Below, piece by piece: positions 37,598-48,700 of a DNA stretch of 64,000 nt. The first letter of the stretch is position 1. The number at the start of each line of letters is the position of its first letter. Both the position numbers and the translations under genes were made by a program. Where the stretch lies: positions 124,001-188,000 of the forward strand of contig JADHRW010000003.1 of assembly GCA_016777225.1 (NCBI GenBank). Reading direction: 5' to 3'. The notes under the pieces were generated by a model, which ran no database searches, was not told the origin of the DNA, and saw nothing but the letters and a program-made list of their open reading frames with translations. The stretch is from Candidatus Thalassarchaeum sp. GTDB taxonomy: Archaea; Thermoplasmatota; Poseidoniia; Poseidoniales; Thalassarchaeaceae.

Positions 37598-40122
37598 TGG
37601 CCCATAACTGCTCTATGGACTGAATTTTGCACCTCTTTCATTCGATCGTTAGCACCTAATTCTCTGAATACAGACAATGCCTTTTGCAAATAATCCATTC
37701 TTTGGGAACGATCTGTTTCAACTTCACCTAACCGGGCTAAAAGTTCTCCTTTCAAATGTCTGAAATCATTCGCTTCAGCAAGAGCGAGACCTTCGAGATA
37801 ATGTTCCGAGGCCTCTTCTTTTCTTCCTGCATCACTGAGTACCTGACCTAATAACATTTGAACCTCTACTGCACTATGAGGATCAGCCTGTCCTGAAAGT
37901 ATTTCTAATGCACCAGAATAGTGCAACATAGCTAAATCATTATCTTTCATTCGGGCATAGTATCTTCCTAACACTGCTCTAGATCTAGCATGTAAAGTAT
38001 CTTGACCATTGTCTTTAGTTTCATCGTGGGCCAGCATTGCATGATCTCTTGCTCGCTCAAGTTCACCCATCTCTAGAAATGCTGATGCAAGTCGGATTCT
38101 AGAGTCACATAATTGAGGATTATTCTCTGATTCAAGTAATTCTTCAACGTTACTATAAACTTCTAAAGCGTGCCTATTATCTCTACGACGGCGGAAAATA
38201 TAGCCCATGTTATTATATGAACGAGCGGCAGATACTGCATCTCTAGAACTTATTTGAATTTCTAGAGCTTGTCTATGTAATTCTAAAGCATCGTCCATAG
38301 CCCCTCTCTTAACTGCTATATCTGCACGAGATGAAAGTAATCTAGCAAGTTCTTTATTTTGTTTATTCTTACGTGCTGTAGGTATAGCTGCATCATACTC
38401 TTTCTCAGCATCATCCCATCTTCCTTGTATAGAAAGAATATCTCCTCGAAGTTCTCGGACAATTACCCAAGATTTGGAATCAAAACCTTCTCTATCTAAT
38501 GACCTTAAGATACCTAGTAATTCAGTATGTCCAGCTTGAACTAATGAATGGCCCTCATCTGATAATACTTTAGTTAATTCATCTATCTGTTCGGAATTAT
38601 GAAGATGGTGAATAAGTTCTATTCTATCAGTAGCACTATTTTTACGATTCCGATACCAATTAACTGCATTACTATGTAACTCATTACGAAGATTAGGTTC
38701 CATTGATAAAATTAAGAATTCACGAACTAAATCATGCACATCATAATTTTCACTATCCGCTTGCCTCGCTAATCCTTTTTCCACCAATTCATCTAGAAGA
38801 TCAATTGCTGCATCTAATTCACTTAGGGCATCTAATGGAGTAGGTTCCCTAAAGACTGCAATTGCACCAAGAAGTCTCTTCTGAGGACCGGATAATCTGC
38901 TGAAAATTTCTTTTTCAACAAATGCTTCTAGAGTTGCATGGAATGTTCCACCAACACTCCCTCTATTGATTAGTTCTAGAACTAAAGGATGGCCTCGAGA
39001 AAGTGAATAAATATGAAGAAATTGTGATGTATCCATATCAGGCATTGCAGAAAGAATTTGTTTACTAGAATCTTTATCTAAACCATCTAAAGGCATGACT
39101 AAGGTGAGAATCTTACCATCTGAATCTTTCTCTGGAACCACCATTCTAAATGATCGGGAAAACATAACTACACCTACTTGCTCTACAGTAGGAATTTTCA
39201 TACAAATCCCCCTTAAAATAGTGATTAAGGTTTCATCACCGACTTTATGTAAATCATCTATAACAATTAAGCTTGGTGAATTTTTTAGCCCATTAATTAT
39301 CAAATCAACTGCAATATTTGGTTGAGGTATTGATGTGCCAGCAAGATAATCGGATAAATCATTAGAGCCCATAATTGATTGCCATTCAGCAGTAGCCTCG
39401 AGGAAAGATCTAGATCCTTCCCAATCCTGACAACGATGATATAGTAAGTTTCTCTCATGAGTAAATCTTTCAAGTATTTTACCAGCTAAAGCAGTTTTCC
39501 CAATACCCGCAATCCCAGGGACTAGTATGGACGAGGACCGAGATTCGAGTAAGTTAACCATGTCATCAACTTCTTTCTCACGACCAAAGAATTTTCTAGT
39601 CCTAGGAAGGTCATTAAAAGAGGTTACTAACTGTTTTTCGATGTGTTTAGACAAGTCTCTTTCAATTAACTCTGCGGAAAGTAATGATAAGTCTATACTG
39701 CCATTATCATCGATATATCTCAAAATATCTACATGTCTTAATGGTAAGTCAGTCAATTCCAATGCATTAACCAGTGGCACCGTCTCTACAGTACCATCAG
39801 AATTTCTCATTCGGACAGGTTGTGTACTAACTTTATCCCATATTCCATTAGCTACTTTTATTCCATCATCGGTGAGGAAATATGCTTTTCTTTTACGAGA
39901 TACACCAGTTACATGTGCCTGCCTTTCTACAAGTAGGCCTTGTTCCCTCATACCGGATATAGCTCTAGGAACATTAGAACGTGCTATTGCAACGGCATTT
40001 GCTATACCCATTTGGGACAAAGCAAAAGGTACTTCCACTCTACCTGCATGTTCAACATAATCTCTGAGATGTAACAGAATCCTTTCTTGAACTCCTGGTC
40101 GAGGTTGTCCCATACTGCTCAT
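37594..40122 (-). CDS. STAND-type ATPase with N-terminal winged helix and C-terminal TPRs (putative regulator)
   Basis: 842 aa; wHTH-like N-term; KFFGREKEVDDMVNLL...VPGIAGIGKTALAGKI P-loop; LIVIDDLH Walker B; TPR-like helices to the C-term. Confidence 0.87.
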   Translation of the reverse strand: MSSMGQPRPGVQERILLHLRDYVEHAGRVEVPFALSQMGIANAVAIARSNVPRAISGMREQGLLVERQAHVTGVSRKRKAYFLTDDGIKVANGIWDKVSTQPVRMRNSDGTVETVPLVNALELTDLPLRHVDILRYIDDNGSIDLSLLSAELIERDLSKHIEKQLVTSFNDLPRTRKFFGREKEVDDMVNLLESRSSSILVPGIAGIGKTALAGKILERFTHERNLLYHRCQDWEGSRSFLEATAEWQSIMGSNDLSDYLAGTSIPQPNIAVDLIINGLKNSPSLIVIDDLHKVGDETLITILRGICMKIPTVEQVGVVMFSRSFRMVVPEKDSDGKILTLVMPLDGLDKDSSKQILSAMPDMDTSQFLHIYSLSRGHPLVLELINRGSVGGTFHATLEAFVEKEIFSRLSGPQKRLLGAIAVFREPTPLDALSELDAAIDLLDELVEKGLARQADSENYDVHDLVREFLILSMEPNLRNELHSNAVNWYRNRKNSATDRIELIHHLHNSEQIDELTKVLSDEGHSLVQAGHTELLGILRSLDREGFDSKSWVIVRELRGDILSIQGRWDDAEKEYDAAIPTARKNKQNKELARLLSSRADIAVKRGAMDDALELHRQALEIQISSRDAVSAARSYNNMGYIFRRRRDNRHALEVYSNVEELLESENNPQLCDSRIRLASAFLEMGELERARDHAMLAHDETKDNGQDTLHARSRAVLGRYYARMKDNDLAMLHYSGALEILSGQADPHSAVEVQMLLGQVLSDAGRKEEASEHYLEGLALAEANDFRHLKGELLARLGEVETDRSQRMDYLQKALSVFRELGANDRMKEVQNSVHRAVMGH

Positions 40123-40185
40123 GTAGAGGGGAGCAATCTGTAATACATGATGAAGTTTCGGTGGTCGAGTCTCATTATTGAGTCA

Positions 40186-43100
40186 TCAAGATTTATAGTT
40201 TGGATCTTCAATCCATTCATTAGAATTTTCATCCCAAATCCATCCTTCTGTGGATTCAGAATCATCTGAAGAACCTTCAGAATTTTCTTCATCTTCTATT
40301 TCCACAAAGAAATACACAAATACTCCGCCTAGTAAACCAATAATTACAATGGCAATTATCCCCATTATAGCAAAACTAAGGCCTTCATCAGGTGTACCTA
40401 CTGAAATCTTAACTTCACTAGAATAATCATCACCTACATATCTGAAAACCGGAGTTACTGGTCCGTCACTAAATCTTGATGATGCGATACCCAGTGTCCA
40501 TGTAGAATCATCAGCAACTATAGTATTATTTGCCGGTACTTGATTAATCAATGCAGTAACTGTTTTTCCTGGAAGTCCTACTCCTGAAAAGATGATTGTT
40601 TCACCATCTTCAATTACCGTTACTTCCGGTTCATTTATTTCGAAATTTATTCCAATAACTGTAAATGTCATAGGTATAGCTATTTCTCTGGAACCATGAG
40701 GATCTGTTGCCATGAATACTACATTTTCCAGCGTCCACGAATCCATATCACTATCATAAAAGAACATGGATATTGGGTCATAAACAGCGATACCATCTTG
40801 CCCTACATTAATTACTAATGCATAGTTATCATCGGATGTAGCATCAGTACTTGGATCATCATAAACGGATAAAATCAATTCTTCTCCTAAATCCATATCT
40901 GAGAAAAATTCATTCAAATCGATAATTCCCTTGGTACATCTGTCTTGAGATTGTGAGGATATTTCACAATAGAGAATAATTTCTTGTGACCAGCCATCTG
41001 AATTGAATACTGGCTGATTATTACCTGCATCTGAAGGATTATCAGCAACTACAGTAATTGTAGTCATTTCACTATAATCATAACCGTCATAAGACCTCAC
41101 ATCAATTTCATATTCAAAGTCATGTTGAAGAATTGTTGGGTCCCAATCAGTAGACCAACCACCATTCGCTTCAAATTCTGTAACTGATTGTTGATGGACT
41201 ACGATATCTCCATTATAGATATCCCTAACTGTAATATCAACTCTTGAAACGGAGCCATCATTATCTCTCGATACGCCCTCAATCATATTATCTGCCATTG
41301 AGAGTCTTTGCCCATCTTGTGGAGACAATAAACTAACAAAGGGTGCCGAATTAGAATTATCAATAGTTAAACTCATAGTAACTGCTTCGCATTCATCGAT
41401 AACACTCAGGCAGAAGTCTGAATCTGATGCCCATATTGTGAATGTATATTCTCCGACAGTTCTTGGTTGACCACTGAAATCCCATGTCCATGACCAATCT
41501 GCACCACCTGAAGTAGGAGTTGTCCCTTCAAAATTAGGTCCACTTATGTAAAAATATACTTCGCCTACATCTTGGCTGCAATCATTTGGGCAGCCATATT
41601 GATCGTAAGCAGTCCCCTCGAAAGTAACTGTTCCATCTGACCAAGTAGAACCTGCACTAGGTGAAGAAACTGTCAACAAAGGAGGAACTGCGTTTAGTTT
41701 AATGGTTCTTGAAATTATCGGGCTATAATCGATTCCATCGAAAGAACGGAATTCAAATGTATAGTCGTTTTCCTGATAATCGGACATGTCAAAAGAATAG
41801 TACCAAGAATTGAATGGATGATTGAAACGAGTTACAGTTCCGGCTTCGGCATCACTACTATCTGTTGCGAGACCTGCAGAACTCCATTCACTTGTAAATG
41901 GATCACGAACCTCAATTGAGTGAATGTATCCTTTTTGATCCCATTGTGCTAACTCATCTGTTGCATAAAACCCGGCTAATTGACCATCATGAGCAGAACC
42001 CGTAAAATTAACTATTTTTCTAAATGAATGACCGTCATCTTGTACAACAGATACTGAAGGTCCTGAATTAAATAAATTGATAGTATCTTGATATGTTGCA
42101 TCTTGTACGACGAAATCACTGCGTGCATATCCAAATCCAAAACGATAAGCAGTGTAAAAATATCTAGATAATTCACGAGTACCAGCACTGTAGTCACAAT
42201 CTAAATCATTACCATCAATTGTTAGATCTCCATCATTATCTATACCATCTGAACATGAATCTTCATACTCATCATCAGCAAAACCATCTGGATTGTCCCC
42301 CCCTGAAAGTCCCCTGAAATCAAGGTGCGAGTCAGAAGCTAAAGCAAACCAAGGAGTATATCCATTTTGATCAGTATACAATGAATAAAGGTCATTTCCT
42401 AATGCATCTTCAATAAGTACATTAGTATTTTCAACGGTCATTCCATCCACAAGAGTCTGGAATCTAACCATCTCTGCTCTACGGACTTGAACAGCATATT
42501 GAGTTGGTTGAGACTTAATGAAAATCTTTGAAGTATCTACATTTGATAAATTTGCAAAGGTGAATACAGTAGAATTATTATCCATGCTCATTGCAAGAGG
42601 GAAATTGATTGGAGTTAAATTATCACAATTCGCACACTCTGAGATAGGAGTAGGGATTATCGCACCTTGGAATCCATTTGCAGGCCATGCTTCTTGATCT
42701 GGCCAGTCAAGAATAACAGGGAATTCACCTGGTGGAGCACTAGGAATAAATTCTGACTGAACAGTTACTGATGATTTAGTGATATTATATGCTGACTGAA
42801 TACCATTCCAAGTATTAAGAGAAAAGAATCCGAGTGAACCATATTGTTGAGTATTTGCGAAACCACTATCATAATTACGGATTACAGCGCCAGTGCCTGG
42901 TATACTCCATGTATTTCTCTGGACATCCATTAGACCCCCAATTGCTCTAATTCCATCTGCATCTCCGCCTAGATCAAATTCATTGTCATATAGTGTCACA
43001 CCAGAACGGAATATACTGACTGCAGGGCATGTATAGTCACCATCCCAATACTTGAAACTAGAACAAGTTCCTGGTGAATTAACGCTGACAGTATTATTTG

Positions 43101-44394
43101 TAAAATGAAGTCTTGAAGCAGACGGCGCAGGTCCAGAGGAGGATAATTCACCAACTTGTATTGGAGTCTTTGCCGTATCAATAATTGTATTCCGTTCAGC
43201 TATAACATCAAAACTACCCGTTAACCAAAGTCCATTCCACCCGCCGATAGGACCAATTTCATTATTGTGAATGTAAGCCTTACTAGACTGAACTGTAATT
43301 CCTGAACGTTCACCTACTCCTGAAATATCATTATTATGTAATTCGACATTTGCACCATCATAAACAGTAATTCCAGAACCACTATCAGTTGTAATCTCAT
43401 TATTACCAATTTCAATAGTAAAGTCTACGCCTTGAACTGATTTAATACCATTAATGTCAACTCCATTACAGTTGACATTAATATCTGAATTAGTTAGACT
43501 TCCTGAAGAACTAACTAAAGCAAAACCATAATCTCCAGTATTTACAGTTGCATCATTAATTTCAATGAATGTGCCCTCTGCCCATAGTGTTGGGCGTCCG
43601 CCGTCATTATTTCCACAACCATTATCGGTACCAATGAAAAATGGAGAATTCATCACAAGAGGGGAAATCTGAGTCCCTGAACCATAAATCTGAACTGCAG
43701 AACCACCAACGCCACTTTGGTCATCATTTCCTGCAACATAAGTGCCTCCTTCAAAAATTGGTTGAGCGAGATTTGTAGTTAGGACACTACTGGTGTTTAT
43801 ATTTGTAAATCTCATTTGAGTGAGAGTAGGTGATGCACCATCAATAACCATAGCCCCATAACGCCATCGATTAATAGAATCAATATAGTAAGGAATCCCC
43901 CAAGCATCTTCGAATGTGATATGCCTAAATCCAGTCTCTGATAAATCAATAGAGCTGCGAATTAACATCCCTTCAAAGCAGGATGGGTCTTCTACTTGAA
44001 TTTCTTGAGTTCCTTGCTTCATACCCTTACATTCACCAATTGCACTAGAGTTTGATGGTTCAGTCCACCTAAGTGTGATTTTATTGGCTAAACTGGCATC
44101 ACCAGACGCTCCACAAGAACTTACACCTGCACAAATATTTCCACGAACATCAAGGTATGTCCCATTAGGGAAAATAACTGTAGTGCCCGGTTGAATAATT
44201 AACTTAGCTCCGGAGGCAATTGTTACATCTCCAGTAAGTTGGTGAGTACCAGACCAAGTTTCAGATGTGGTGATAGTTCCAGAGGTTGTTTCATTGTCTG
44301 CCATAACAGGCGTTGCAGGGCCAACTAAAGCAATGAGAATGCTCGAGAACATTAGAAATACAAGGAACGAACTTGTTACACGACGCTTTGACAT
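40186..44394 (-). CDS. Secreted right-handed beta-helix/Ig-like domain protein with C-terminal TM
   Basis: 1402 aa; signal peptide; NNxI-type beta-helix repeats (IEIGNNEITTDSGSGITVYDGANVELHNNDISGVGERSGITV...); C-term TM (FAIMGIIAIVIIGLLGGVFVYFF). Confidence 0.87.
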   Translation of the reverse strand: MSKRRVTSSFLVFLMFSSILIALVGPATPVMADNETTSGTITTSETWSGTHQLTGDVTIASGAKLIIQPGTTVIFPNGTYLDVRGNICAGVSSCGASGDASLANKITLRWTEPSNSSAIGECKGMKQGTQEIQVEDPSCFEGMLIRSSIDLSETGFRHITFEDAWGIPYYIDSINRWRYGAMVIDGASPTLTQMRFTNINTSSVLTTNLAQPIFEGGTYVAGNDDQSGVGGSAVQIYGSGTQISPLVMNSPFFIGTDNGCGNNDGGRPTLWAEGTFIEINDATVNTGDYGFALVSSSGSLTNSDINVNCNGVDINGIKSVQGVDFTIEIGNNEITTDSGSGITVYDGANVELHNNDISGVGERSGITVQSSKAYIHNNEIGPIGGWNGLWLTGSFDVIAERNTIIDTAKTPIQVGELSSSGPAPSASRLHFTNNTVSVNSPGTCSSFKYWDGDYTCPAVSIFRSGVTLYDNEFDLGGDADGIRAIGGLMDVQRNTWSIPGTGAVIRNYDSGFANTQQYGSLGFFSLNTWNGIQSAYNITKSSVTVQSEFIPSAPPGEFPVILDWPDQEAWPANGFQGAIIPTPISECANCDNLTPINFPLAMSMDNNSTVFTFANLSNVDTSKIFIKSQPTQYAVQVRRAEMVRFQTLVDGMTVENTNVLIEDALGNDLYSLYTDQNGYTPWFALASDSHLDFRGLSGGDNPDGFADDEYEDSCSDGIDNDGDLTIDGNDLDCDYSAGTRELSRYFYTAYRFGFGYARSDFVVQDATYQDTINLFNSGPSVSVVQDDGHSFRKIVNFTGSAHDGQLAGFYATDELAQWDQKGYIHSIEVRDPFTSEWSSAGLATDSSDAEAGTVTRFNHPFNSWYYSFDMSDYQENDYTFEFRSFDGIDYSPIISRTIKLNAVPPLLTVSSPSAGSTWSDGTVTFEGTAYDQYGCPNDCSQDVGEVYFYISGPNFEGTTPTSGGADWSWTWDFSGQPRTVGEYTFTIWASDSDFCLSVIDECEAVTMSLTIDNSNSAPFVSLLSPQDGQRLSMADNMIEGVSRDNDGSVSRVDITVRDIYNGDIVVHQQSVTEFEANGGWSTDWDPTILQHDFEYEIDVRSYDGYDYSEMTTITVVADNPSDAGNNQPVFNSDGWSQEIILYCEISSQSQDRCTKGIIDLNEFFSDMDLGEELILSVYDDPSTDATSDDNYALVINVGQDGIAVYDPISMFFYDSDMDSWTLENVVFMATDPHGSREIAIPMTFTVIGINFEINEPEVTVIEDGETIIFSGVGLPGKTVTALINQVPANNTIVADDSTWTLGIASSRFSDGPVTPVFRYVGDDYSSEVKISVGTPDEGLSFAIMGIIAIVIIGLLGGVFVYFFVEIEDEENSEGSSDDSESTEGWIWDENSNEWIEDPNYKS

Positions 44395-44471
44395 GTTTTG
44401 CCGTATTAGAATATGGATTTAATCAATTTGGGAGGTCGTGCAGAACTCTAAGTTGTTGAAATATCATTAAT

Positions 44472-45704
44472 CTATGCAATATTGAACGAAAATGCCACTT
44501 CCTGAGACCATTTTACTGCATTGAGACTACCATATCCTGAATGAGAATCATGGACATTATTTTCAAAATTACCCCTATCACTAGAGGTTGCCAATGATTG
44601 CTTAACTTTCATCATCTCATCTTCATCAATTATATCATCAGCACCAGCAATTTCATCACCAAATTGCTGAATAATTAGCGCTAATGCACCGGTTACAAAT
44701 ACTGTTGAGTCACTAGTTCCGGACGAGTATGCATATGGGGAAGATAGACTACTAGAGGCGGTAGAAAATATATTAACACCTGGAGCAATGACTTCAGGTT
44801 TTTGATTGGGATATTCTCTGATTGTATCAGAATAAGGATCAATCGATGAACCAAAGGCACTGCTACCCCATACATATCCAGATTTAGATATAGCACCGAC
44901 TGAAATTACTCCAGGAAGGCTGGAAGGTTGAGAAACGTCATTTATGTTTAAATCAAGCCCAGTATTTCCTGCAGCGGCAACTACAAATATTCCAGAATCA
45001 AGTGCTTCTTGTACAGCAATATTAGTTTGTGAATTAGATGAAAAATTCGATGGCTGACCACCTAGACTTAATGAAATAATATCAACTCTTTGGGTAATTC
45101 TGCACCATCTAATCGCCTGAGCTACACGCTCACCTGAACCAGATGATCCTTCATCATCTAATGCCAAAGCCACAGAAAGGTCCACTTCGGGAGCTGCCCC
45201 TAAAAATGTCCCATTCGATATTAGTAAACCAGACATTAAAGTGCCATGAGAATCTTCACCAACATCTCTTACTTTATCGTGTTTTTCTTCAACAAAATCT
45301 CTAAAACCTATTAATTCTTGATGAGAAAAATCAGGATGCTCCATATCGATACCTGTATCTATAATACAAACATGAACTCCTTGACCCAGATATCCTTCAT
45401 TCTGCAGTTGCCTAATTCCTGTATCCTCGTAAGCCCATTCAGAGTCGGGTAGAATAGGTATCAAAAGGGCACTAATCCATGGCCAAGTAGCTATTAGTAT
45501 AACTGTAGATACAGAGAAAATAATAGCCCCATTAGGCCAAAGAATTTTCTTCATAGGGCCTATTGGCCAACGTAATTCACGTGCTTCTTGATCTGTTAGT
45601 CCATAATCAGCACCAGGGTATCCAGGCGCAGATTGATCAATAACGGTCAGAATTCTATGATCATCTGGTTCGGGGAGTAAATCCAAATCTTCTAATGATC
45701 GCAA
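44472..45704 (-). CDS. Membrane-anchored subtilisin-like (S8) serine protease
   Basis: 410 aa; VCIIDTGIDMEHPDF, DSHGTLMSGLL, YSSGTSDSTVFVTGALALI; N-terminal TM; TTG start preceded by AAGGTG. Confidence 0.92.
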   Translation of the reverse strand: MRSLEDLDLLPEPDDHRILTVIDQSAPGYPGADYGLTDQEARELRWPIGPMKKILWPNGAIIFSVSTVILIATWPWISALLIPILPDSEWAYEDTGIRQLQNEGYLGQGVHVCIIDTGIDMEHPDFSHQELIGFRDFVEEKHDKVRDVGEDSHGTLMSGLLISNGTFLGAAPEVDLSVALALDDEGSSGSGERVAQAIRWCRITQRVDIISLSLGGQPSNFSSNSQTNIAVQEALDSGIFVVAAAGNTGLDLNINDVSQPSSLPGVISVGAISKSGYVWGSSAFGSSIDPYSDTIREYPNQKPEVIAPGVNIFSTASSSLSSPYAYSSGTSDSTVFVTGALALIIQQFGDEIAGADDIIDEDEMMKVKQSLATSSDRGNFENNVHDSHSGYGSLNAVKWSQEVAFSFNIA

Positions 45705-45778
45705 TTATACACCTTCCCAGTTCATGGGCAGAGATTTCACTTAAGAATCCCTGTTCAATAATTATTCAACAATATTGT

Positions 45779-48700
45779 TCAGAACGGTGCACCAGGACGC
45801 CTTGAACGACCTTTCGTTAGATATAGGAGAATTAAGACCAATCCAAGAACTAAAATCGGTGCCAAAATATCAGTACCCTCGTCATCATTTGTTGAAGGAG
45901 AGCGTACATCGATATTCCAAGCACCTATGAAAATTCCATCTGACTCATGCCAAGAGTCATCATCAATATTATCTTCGCCGTATACGCTTGAATTGATATC
46001 CATTACCAAATAATATTGATCAACAGAAATATCAGATAAATCAAACAAGAAACTGAACTGCCTTTCTGATTCTGCACCTATATCCATAGTTGTGACAGTA
46101 CTAACTGATGTGGGGCTATTACAAGATACGTCATTACAAAGAGTCGCATTAAGTTGGACTTGCTTCGCTTCAACCAAACCTACATTAGATATTACTGCGA
46201 GATATGTAATCATTCCACCAGCCTCAGGTTCACCACCACCTAATGCTTCAACGCCTTCAATCTTCAGGATAGGTTCTGAACTTCGTATTTTAATTTCAAT
46301 TGTTTCATATGAATTTCCAACCTTATCTGTTGCTGTAACATATATTGAGAACTCCTCATTAGATGAGGTTTCAGGTGCCACTACAGTAACACTGTGAGTT
46401 GTACTAACAAATCCACCAAGAGTATGAGAGGTTGGCCCTGTTCTACTCCATCCTTCTGGTAACTCTGAGTCATCAAATTCGAATTCATACTTATCATCGC
46501 CATTTCCAGCATTAGTAAATTCAATTGGTACTATAATTAGCTCACCAGGAGAAACACCGTAGACTTCTGCCATAGGATTTGTTAACTCAAAGCCATGCAA
46601 TTGAGGGACTCTAACTGTTAATTCATGAGTCTCCTGATATCCATCTTGTGTAGAAATTAGAATCGTAATCATATGCCCATCTTCAAAAGCACGAGCGACT
46701 GATTGATTTGCAGGTGTTACTCTAATGTTTAAATTATCAAATGTTTGAACATTGTCAAGACCAACTTCGAACTGAGCTGAAGTACTCCAATTTGAACCAT
46801 TACTGAATTCTAATATCCATTCTGAACTATCAGAACCTGATACGATACCTCCAACTGTGTAAAGATCGTAAGGTTCATGACCTAAATATTCGATTCCAAG
46901 TATGAATTCGACCGGCACAAAACCATCTGAATCGTCAACTACAAGGTCAATATCATCCATAGAGCCAATATAAGACTCATGACCTGATGTTAGATTTAGA
47001 GTTTGAATCGAGATATCATGATTTGAAATACGATTATACAACAAAGTCAAAACTGGAGATTCTTGACCAGAATATACATCAACTCCTTGACCCGCTACAT
47101 ATTCCATGAAGATTCCTCTTTGTTCAATTTCGAAATCACTTGTAAATTGTACATTACCGTTAGGGAGAAGAAGATTTAAAGATCCACTTTCATCAACATC
47201 TTGTAACCATTTCATTCCGAATCCAATATCTATAGTGATATATGAATCTATAATTTGTCCAACATTATTTGATAAACCGTCATAATCTAACCATTCAGTA
47301 TCAACATCTAGTAAACCACCTCTAGTTAGTTCCATATCTAGATTACCGCCTTCCATTACATCTACATCTAATAATCCCATGATTACCAAATCTTGAGTAG
47401 GTACACTAGCACTTACAATCCACAGACCAGGTTCCAACTGAGCAGACCATTCCCCTGACCAACCATCTTCATCAGAATTGATAACAGGATTTACTATATC
47501 TCTAACTAGTCCTTTAGTTGGTATTATTGAGAGGATTATATCTTCTACAGGTATTGAAGATATGCCTAAGTCATAAGAAATATTACCATATACATCCACC
47601 AAACCTGCTGTCAGTTCTAGATCAACATCATTAGGAGTGTCAGATAGTGAAATACTTTGTTGTATACTTTCGAATCCATCATAAGATGTGTTGATTGCCC
47701 AGATTGTATTTGCAGGAACAAATAGCTCCCAATTACCGTTATCACCTGAATCAATGACTATTTCTGATAAATTATCATTTGAGAACACCATGTTGACACC
47801 AGTTATTCCTTCAGCAATATTTGATTCATTATTATCATTAAGATCCCAAAATACAGTACCAGCAAGAGAAACAAAGAAATCTGTAGTTAGATTGTAGTGA
47901 TTTTCATCACCAACTTCCGCAACAATTGGATAATCTTCTACTAACCATCTCTTACCTGAGTCAGTATAGTTTAGAGAAACTATCCAATTACCGGATACTA
48001 AATCAGTAGTTGTAAAACCAGTAGTATTTGTTGCTCCTATGCTGAAAGAACCAAGGCCATCGCTTGATTCAAGTGTTAAACTAATACCCGATAATGGAAC
48101 ACTAGAATATTCTTCAGATAAATTGAATGAAACTTCTGCAAGTTCGCTTGTTGACATCTGCAAATCCGTAGAAACAGTATCGGAATTAACAGAGATTAGT
48201 GTCCTGAGACCTTCTTTAATACCGTTATTAACTATTTCAGTAGTAACTATCCAATCGCCTTGAGCAATGAAATCTACGACACTACCATTAATGTCGGTTG
48301 TTCTTGAGAGTATCCATCCATTCTCAACATTTGTTAGTCTTACAAGTTGTTCAGATAGTACTCCTCCGCTCTCATTAGTGAAAGTCATACTTACGCGCCA
48401 TTCAGGATCAAAACCAATTGAACGATGAATAGTCGATGAATCCATTCCTACTTGTACATCTACGTCTCCTGTCATAATTCTAGTACCAAATTCATCTCCT
48501 TGGCTAGCATCGGATATTTCTACAGAAATACGATAAATTCCTGGTTCAACAGATACATCTGCATGACCAACACCATTCCATTCAGTAGCATTAGTGTTTA
48601 TTTGATAGTCTAAACCACCAATTAGCGACAATAAACTGAATCCATAAGTTACAGATGTACCATTAGTGATATTATTATCTCCAGTATTATCTAAGAAGAA

